From NCBI GenBank assembly GCA_949987565.1, contig OX465116.1:15592909-15656908 (forward strand): a stretch of 64,000 nt of DNA. Reading direction: 5' to 3'. How positions within the stretch are numbered: position 1 is the first letter of the stretch; each line of letters begins with the position of its first letter. A program made the position numbers and the translations under genes. Below are positions 54,101 to 63,100 of the stretch, in pieces. This DNA is from Luidia sarsii (lineage: Eukaryota; Echinodermata; Asteroidea; Paxillosida; Luidiidae). Below the pieces are notes generated by a model. The model made no database searches. It worked only from the letters and a program-made list of their open reading frames with translations, and was not told where the DNA came from.

Positions 54101-57100
54101 AATATAATTAATTGATTGCAAAGGATAAAAAAAGGATTTAAGTTGTTAGGATTCATTTGTTTGTTCATTAGATCCTGTCAACTACAAGAACAATATGGCA
54201 CCTATGACGCTCCTTTGCAAGAGCCTAGAGGTGTGTGAGAGGACATCCGATTAGAGATTGTAGTCAGTCTATCCTTCTAGTTGATTAGAGGTTGTAGTGA
54301 TGTAGTCAGTCAATCCTTCTAGTTGATTAGAGATTGTGGTGATGTAGTCAGTCAATCCTTCTAGTTGATTAGAGGTTGTAGTGATGTAGTCAGTCAATCC
54401 TTCTAGTTGATTAGAGGTTGTAGTGATGTAGTCAGTCAATCCTTCTAGTTGATTAGAGGTTGTAGTGATGTAGTCAGTCAATCCTTCTAGTTGATTAGAG
54501 GTTGTAGTGATGTAGTCAGTCAATCCTTCTAGTTGATTAGAGGTTGTAGTGATGTAGTCAGTCAATCCCTCTAGTTGATTAGAAGTTGTAGTGATGTAGT
54601 CAGTCAATCCTTCTAGTTGATTAGAAGTTGTAGTGATGTAGTCAGTCAATCCTTCTAGTTGATTAGAGGTTGTAGTGATGTAGTCAGTCAATCCCTCTAG
54701 TTGATTAGAAGTTGTAGTGATGTAGTCAGTCAATCCCTCTAGTTGATGAGAGGTTGTAGTGATGTAGTCAGTCAATCCTTCTAGTTGATTAGAGGTTGTA
54801 GTGATGTAGTCAGTCAATCCTTCTAGTTGATTAGAGGTTGTAGTGATGTAGTCAGTCAATCCTTCTAGTTGATTAGAGGTTGTAGTGATGTAGTCAGTCA
54901 ATCCTTCTAGTTGATTAGAGGTTGTAGTGATGTAGTCAGTCAATCCCTCTAGTTGATTAGAGGTTGTAGTGATGTAGTCAGTCAATCCTTCTAGTTGATT
55001 AGAGGTTGTAGTGATGTAGTCAGTCAATCCTTCTAGTTGATTAGAGGTTGTAGTGATGTAGTCAGTCAATCCTTCTAGTTGATTAGAGGTTGTAGTGATG
55101 TAGTCAGTCAATCCTTCTAGTTGATTAGAGGTTGTAGTGATGTAGTCAGTCAATCCTTCTAGTCCTAGGTCTTCCTATCTTCCTGTTACCTTCTATCAGA
55201 CATTGCTGGATAACTTCCACAAGGTTGTCAATCTCATACCTTGCAACAGCACAACACTAGTACTTGCTCATGGATCAAGCAAAAAATGTTTTGGCTGCAT
55301 CTTAGAACAAACTTACCCAACGTCTAATGGGAATTTAGCAAAGCCAATCTCTGCAATTGTTGGGAAGCTTGTATGAAGGATATCTGCTTTGAGTTCAAGA
55401 GATCCACACAAGGGTCCGTAGCAGAGAGAAACTCCTGCCCTGACATAGCCACCAACCATTGGCTTGCATCCACCCTATGCCAAGTAAGACAAGGACAAAT
55501 CACAATTACACGGATTAAAAACAGCAACTTAGCAACTGTCCTTGTGAGAACAAGCACCTACAAGTCTTTGAATAGTTTCTTGATATGATCAAAGAAAACC
55601 AAGTTGAAGGATTTCACAGATATGTTATGATTCTTCATCGATGAGAATGTAATTCAGTGAGGGGTTGCCCTAGATGATATGTAATCAGCTGCATTGGCAT
55701 AGATGTTGAGACGCGTTGACAGTGTTCCTTATAGTCACAAGAGGATGAGTTACCCTTCCTTAGACGAGTCTTGAGGATTTGAAATAAGTTCCAGGTCAAG
55801 TAGGACAAACCCTCATTGAATGTTGTTTCTTCCGAAGGTCATACTGCCTTCTCTTTCAAAGATCTTACTTCCAACCTACTGAATGTGTTCTTCCTTGGTG
55901 TTTGCCTGACTTACCTGGCAACCCATTATTCTCTGAAAATAATTAGTTTTGTTCTTTCATTGTTCATTTTCATTGATTATTTCTCAGGGCAAGTACAAAC
56001 ATGAAAGTTGCAAAACCAAACAGAACATGAACATTGTAGCACCCGAAGGATTGCCAAATGCCAACTCAATCACTATCGAGAGGCTCTTGAAATGAAACAA
56101 AGAAAAGAAAAGAAATCCAAACTTACGATTGCCTTCATCGAGACGATAGCGACGGAGACTGGAATCTCCATATCAAAGAACCCTCCAGCCTTGACGTCTG
56201 AAATCAACCAGATCATAATAATCAAATCCTGAAGATTACCAAGTCTTTAGCAGGCAATAGGGTTATCAACATAGGTCAAACAAAATTTACACGAGAAAGT
56301 ATTTGAACACCAGATATTTCAATCTTAGCAAGACCTTTCTTAAAGGTAGCAGTTCCTGTCTTGGGGAAGGTTAAAAATTTTTTTTAAAGGGTAACAAAAC
56401 AAATTGAAAAATTGGCAAAGAAAACATTGACTGGACTTGAACTTAATTGAGAGCTATGGATTAAGGTACTGGCGCTCTTACCATCTGAGCTATCCAGCCC
56501 TTAGATGGTTGAGTTGCTTCTGACTGGAACTCCCACCAAGTCAGTAAGCAACATTTTTGTACAGCTAATGTATGGTACTACAGATGCTTGTAGTTATCCT
56601 AACATTGGTACTTACTAAACTGTAGGGTTATAAAGCCACCCAGATATGTGATGTATTCATATCTGAAGAAAACTGCTTCCCTCCTAGGAAATGGAATAGT
56701 CCCACTGAGCACAAGGTCAAATTGCTCAAAGTCATCTCCCGCTCCGCCAGAAGTGATAACATCAATTAATTCCTCCACCTGTAAGAGTAGACGGAGTGGA
56801 CAGGTGCATTATGAGATCTTAAGATTGAGAGTAATGACTGTGTACACCTATGGATGAAACAGTTACAAGCTGTCACATTTTGATCCACATAAAATTCTAA
56901 TTCAATTTTTGAAAAAGTTCCTGCTTGGACCAAAACATACAGGTTGTAGAACATTTTATAGTTTGTATATTCAAGATTAATCTACATGTTTGTCACAACA
57001 ATACAGAGGACTTTGTCCTAGCAGCGCTATCCTCCTGGATGTTGAGGCCAAGTGATTGAATAATCCACTATTTCCCTCAGCTAATACCAACAACATCATT

Positions 57101-60100
57101 GCTGTGACTGACCAAGTGATTCTTGACCAGATACGACGATTTGACTTGAAAGACAAGAGGGCTTGATACTTACAAAGGTTCTGAAGAGAGAGCGCATGTC
57201 CTTCATGAGTTGGACCACGATTAATGGATCCACGTTCTGTAGATCCAACATGGCCTCTAGTTCCCCGATGGTCATGTTAGCAACGCGCTGCCCAAAGGCA
57301 TCCAGTCCTTTCTCTGGAATAGGAACCAAGAATCTAACCATGAGATACTACATGTATGTCTTTCATAAAGTAAGGATTTCCAGCATATAAGATGATTATC
57401 CCTGCATACTGAGATGACATTTGAGGAGTGTATCTACAAAATTCAAAATGAGAAAAAGAAAATTGTCTGACTTTATGAATAGCGCCCTCTTGTGCTTGAG
57501 CCAATTCCTGACCCAGAGGTCACACTAGACAGGAAGCACCGATGATAGTTGGAATTCAGCAGTCTCCTGCAGGCAAGCAGAGTACACACTTCCCCAAACG
57601 TTGAGTTACCAGCTTTTTTTCAGAGCCACACGCTCCTTCTCAAAAGAGAAGGTCTTCTCAAGCAAATTCCGATCAGACAACTGTTGTCCAATTTGAAGGA
57701 AAATTAGTATCCCATGAAGGCATGAACCATATGCATGGGGATAGATAACATGCCTTCTACATGAGTTTAACTTTGATTGAAAGTGAAACTACATTCAGAG
57801 GAATGGAGCTTGGAAAATGTCAGACCCTATAAATTCACAAGATTAGCCTTTCCGTCATGGAAGTCAGTAATATGTTTGCCAGATGTTTGACTTGTTGGCA
57901 ATGTGGTTGAAGTATTGAAAGATGAGTGAGGATTCTGGCTACATACGTGTCAGTCCTCCACCAATGATGACATCTCCTTGCCATGTTCCTGAGTCAGCTC
58001 CTGGCTCCAAGCTAAGACCAAACAACTCACTGCCGCCTGCAAGGACAAGAAAGGAAGAATACAAAAGGAAACTGTAAACTATAATACAGACATTTGGAAG
58101 ACAAGATTCCCTGTCAGTTTTTATTTTACTTTAATACAAAACTTGTAGCAAAATTGGGAGGGCCTGACATTTCGACCCTAGCAGGACCTTTCTCAAAGGC
58201 AGAATGATACACTGACACCATGTTTAAGGTCTCTTTAGGAAGAGGTATGAATCTAAAAAGAACCTGAGTGGTAACTCGACGTTCCAGTCTGTATGACCTG
58301 GAGATTGTTGAGTTATCACTCAGGTTCTTTTCAGAACCATACCTCTTCCTTAAGAGACCTTATACACGGTGTCACCGCAAACTCACCTTAATGGTTTCAC
58401 CCATCATGCAAAGCCTTCAATCTTATTCAAAAACAAAAATGACAAAACCTGTTACAAATTACCTGCACTGGCTGAGATAGACAAGCTACGACGTCTTCTG
58501 CTACTTATAGGTGTGTCATCAGGTTGACTGAAGACAAGAAGACCCATAGAACGTCTACTAGCTGTTCCACTCTCAGGCAATCCTGTGTAGGAATGATGTC
58601 TCATCTCAACATTCACAGACTTTCATGCAATTCTTGGCTTGTCGGGGATTTCTCTGAACGGAACAACTTCAGAAACATTTGCAGAATTCGTACAGATTGC
58701 TGTTCTTTCACTGAGTGGCTTCTCAATTTGTTACGAGAAGGAAAATACAAGAGTGAATAGAAAGACACAAATGGTTTAATAACTTGAACCGAAAACCTCT
58801 GTCTTCTCTGTATTCTAAAACCTCAGCTATCCTGCCCTTAGATGGTGACCTTTCCAAAAAGTCAATTATCATTGCTGGGGTGAAGGTGCCTATCAAAAGC
58901 ATTCAAGAACTAATTGCTGTAAATCTCCAGGAATCACATCCCCGTTTGCATTCATCTTTTTGAAGTGCCATTTCTCAGCTTCAATCTCTTTCTTGCTGAC
59001 TTACTTGGTTCCACAACTTTGTCCGGCTGTAGTTTGGTCATATGGTTGTCATCACCAGATAGGATGGGATTGCCTCCTTCAGCTAGAAGATTCTTGAAGT
59101 ACTCCCTCGCCTTGTCAATAGAACTAGCACCTAAGTCATTCATGTTGTCTAAACCTTCTGCGGATGCGCTAGAGCTGCAGGGAGGTAAATTACAGCATGA
59201 ACAATGGTTTGCAGTGTCTAGGATTTAGACTCATATCTGGATCTTTGTCAATCAGGGCCTTCAGGATCGCCAGGTGATTTATATCTTTCTGATGGCCTCC
59301 ATTTTTATCTCTTCGTTGCTATGGTAATCCATCCTTCTTTCTTTCTAAAACATACCAATCCTAATAGACAGCCTGACATTTCAATTTCAGCAAGACCTTT
59401 GTAAACAAATCATAGTTGTGACTTTTCAAATCTTCCAGGCCCATTTACTACTGGGAGAGTTTCTGCTAAGTAAAGACCTTCTTTGTTTTTAAGATGCAAG
59501 CTAGGACTTACAGGTCGTCCACATCTCGTCTCTTGCGCCGTCTCTCACTCCCACCACTAGAACCCCCACACTGTGGTCCTGAGAACATTGCATCCTGTAG
59601 AATGACGGTTGGCTCGTCACAGACACCTTCCCAACAAAGACGAATATCCAGATCCACGTCATAAACCGTAGCGTGAGGGCGCTCTATATCATATCTAGGA
59701 CAGGAACGATTGATGTGTATGGTTGAACTACAGTGAATGGTGCGATATGCTGTCATCTGAGGCCCTTACCCTTCAGAAATCAAACATTTTAATGAAATCG
59801 TGGTAGCTTATTTGTGTCAGGCAGGGTTTGGGATAAATTGAGTACTTCTGAATTAAAGAGGTCTGAATATTTTCACAATTACTTCCTGACAGACAAATTC
59901 AAGAAAATGATTCAGCAATACATTGTTGGAGCAAATCTTCACTGAATTCAATTCTCAGTGACGCCAGTACTGATCTCTATGACTTACTGCAGCATCCGCG
60001 GCTATACTGACTCTAATCTAATCCACCAAACTACCTCAACTATTATTATTAATTGGTTTGCGATGACACCATGCGTATCATCTCTTTTGAGACTGAGTGT

Positions 60101-63100
60101 GGCTCTGAAAAGAGCCGGTGACTTTTCAGAGCCACACTCAGTCTCAAAATAGATGATACCCATGGTGTCACTGCAAACCAAGGTAATTGTTTCCACCATG
60201 CAAACCTTCAAGTCTTTTCTACCTCAACTATGGTAGCTCAGTAGTCAGCTGAGTAATTGCCTGAAGTACATGTAGAAAGTTGTGGTTTTAAATTTTGCCT
60301 GAGCTGTAAGTGTTTTCTGCTAGAAGGCAAAACATTGAGTATAGTGCTGACTGTACATCAGAATGGCTTACACACTCATTAGTTTACACACTCACCAAGG
60401 CACACCCATAGTATCAGTACATTGACCATGTGAAGTTCTTACCTGATCTTCAAAACTCCTATCATTCTTTCAAAAGAGTGACCTGAAAGAAAAACAAGAA
60501 CATTAAAAGAAAGAAAAGAGTTAAACTCATTCTCATTTCTAAAATGTGGGACGTAATTGGCTGAAATTCAAAAGAAATGGAATTTGTTCTCACTCTGCAA
60601 AAGCTGAATTGCCAAAGCTTCTACGTGGCTCCACTTCTCAAATCCAAAGGAAAATGTCTGAGTGCAGGGATCCAGCTTCACCCACAAGGAGAATGACCTT
60701 TGAACTATGCCAAGGTCAAAGTTCAAGCAGCAGCCAATGCCCAGACAGCTCTGATCCAGGGAACAGTACGATGCAACTGGTGAGGGCAGAGCAAGATGGC
60801 CGCATCCTGTCACAACCAAGAAGAAACAAAGACGATGATAAGATGTCTCAATATTGAAATCATGACGACTGTGTGGAGAGGAGACATGGTGATCATTTTC
60901 AGACAAATTCTAAGCTCATCTTCAGGGAACAGGAGACTAAAGACAGCCAGAGCATGCATGCTGGAACCTATTCTAATTCCCAGGTTCTTTTCACAACCAC
61001 AACTTGTCTTCAGAGAGATATCCCTATGTTTTTCCACCAAGCAAAGGCTTTGTGCTTTGATAAAAGATTCTTTGAGAAAGGTCCTCTTGGTATCAAAACG
61101 TCGGGCCCTCTACTTTCTTGAGATTTTCATTTTGGTCAATTTACTCTGTACGCAGTTTGCAAATTTTTTCTTTATTACTCAAAGTTATTTTAGTTGATTA
61201 ATTTCTTTGCAGTTGAAATGTTCCGTCTAAGATTTTCTGCCAAATATCTGCTGCTATTGAAGAGTGCATCTGTCATCCTAAGAGGCTCTGTTTGCTTTGA
61301 TGAGAATCTTACCTGAAGTGACCGGTGTGATTTGTTCTGGAGGACCAGCACAAGGGCTGGGTAGGAGGACGTCAGTGCTGACACTCAGACGATTCACCAC
61401 TAAACCACTCGCATAGTCATCAATACCTCCAGCTGTATTACACACACAAACCATACACTCAGTATGCAAGGACACTAGGAAGTATCTGAGACATTGGTGA
61501 CAAGACTACAGGCTTCTTGTAAGAAGGGATGTCTACTTACAGGCATGTGTAAAGTTAGCTGTGTTAATTGAACTCACAAATGACATCTTAAGGATAGCAT
61601 ATAAGGACTAAACAACTTAGGAGTGCATAAGCTTTCATAGCGACAACTACTTCATCTGATGCAATGAAGGAGATCAACCCAACGATGGGACCAATAAGTA
61701 GGAACAAAAGGTGTCTGGAACATCAAAACTCCTGGTGTCTGAATATCACAATCCATTTGAAGTCTCTGGCATGATTTAGTATGCAGGGACAATAGACTAC
61801 CAGAGACATTCGTAAGAAGACTTAAGGTTTCATTAAGAAGGAACTTGTGCTTACCCAAGTCCTGCACCCACTCCAAGGTCCCGTTAGGATTACAGAATGG
61901 TATGGGAGCTGAGGAGGCATCTAGGAGACTGATATCAGGAGCACATACGCCAGAGATGCAGAGAGTGACAGACAGAGACAGAAGGAAGTTGCGATTGTCC
62001 GCAGACTTGTCGATGGTGAAGGTCACAGACACTGCTTCACTAAGTCTCTCTCTGGTCACCTTGCCAAACTTGTAGCTGCAATTAAACGGATGATATGAAC
62101 AAGGACAGTGTCAGAGTGTCTGCTGAGTGTATATAATTTTCCTTTATTAAACAAGAGAGAACACACTTCCTACCTGTGAGGTTGTATATTTTTTGACTTA
62201 GAAATGTTCGATAAAAGCAACCAGTGCAAGTAGGGATGCAACCTCATTTCATGAGGCAAGATTAATTCATTGATGCTTCAGCAAATGAGGAAATTAATTC
62301 CCATCCACCCAGAAGCCTTCTTGTCAAGATTTACCTGAAGAGAGTGATGTTATAGCTCCAGTTCTCAAAGCCTAGACTCAGGGTGAAGTCACAGGGATCA
62401 ATGATGAGCCAAGCTCTTAGGGTACGGCTGATGAGACCTAGGTCTACTCCCAGACAGCATTCTACGCCTAGACACGTGTCTGAATAGTGGCAGACTCCTC
62501 CTGATGACAGACTGGGTAGACGAGGGAGGTGGGGACATTCTGCAATCAGACAAAAGACAAGTCATTAAGCACTGAGATGAGTTCTAGAAATTAGGAAAAG
62601 GGATGCAAGGATAATGAGATCTGTTGATGGGATGGGTAATCATTGCCTCGTGTCAAAATGGAAGGTCAAGGGTCACTCACCTCCTGACTGGCCTGGTAGG
62701 AGTACTGGTGGACATGGGGAGGCCGATACCAGACCAGATGGTAAGCCAAGAGCCTGAGCCACAGCTTCAAAGCCCACATCCAGACTACCAAGATGAGAGA
62801 TGGAAGTCACTCCTTCACAGAAAACGCACACAGAGAAAGTTGATCATCTTTCAATCTACTAACTATTTAGATAAGATCCCATATGGTTTTGTTCCATTGG
62901 GATAAAATGTACAAAGACAGTCATCAAAAACCACAATTTGCATTCATTACCACAGGGAATATCAGGAGGGAATATCAGGAGGGAATATCAGAAGGGAATA
63001 TCAGGAGGGAATATCAGGAGGGAATATCAGGAGGGAATATCAGGAGGGAATATCAGGAGGGATTATCAGGAGGGAATATCAGGAGGGAATATCAGGAGGG

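Noticed and set aside
54269..55153. A 294-codon open frame of 14-residue repeats
   Set aside because: It is created by a 42-bp repeat with no stop in one frame. No acceptor or donor links it to R14 or R15, whose phases already fit each other.
60546..60857. Overlapping open frames on both strands near 60.6-61.2 kb
   Set aside because: Intron sequence between R5 and R6; no recognisable protein and no compatible splice sites.
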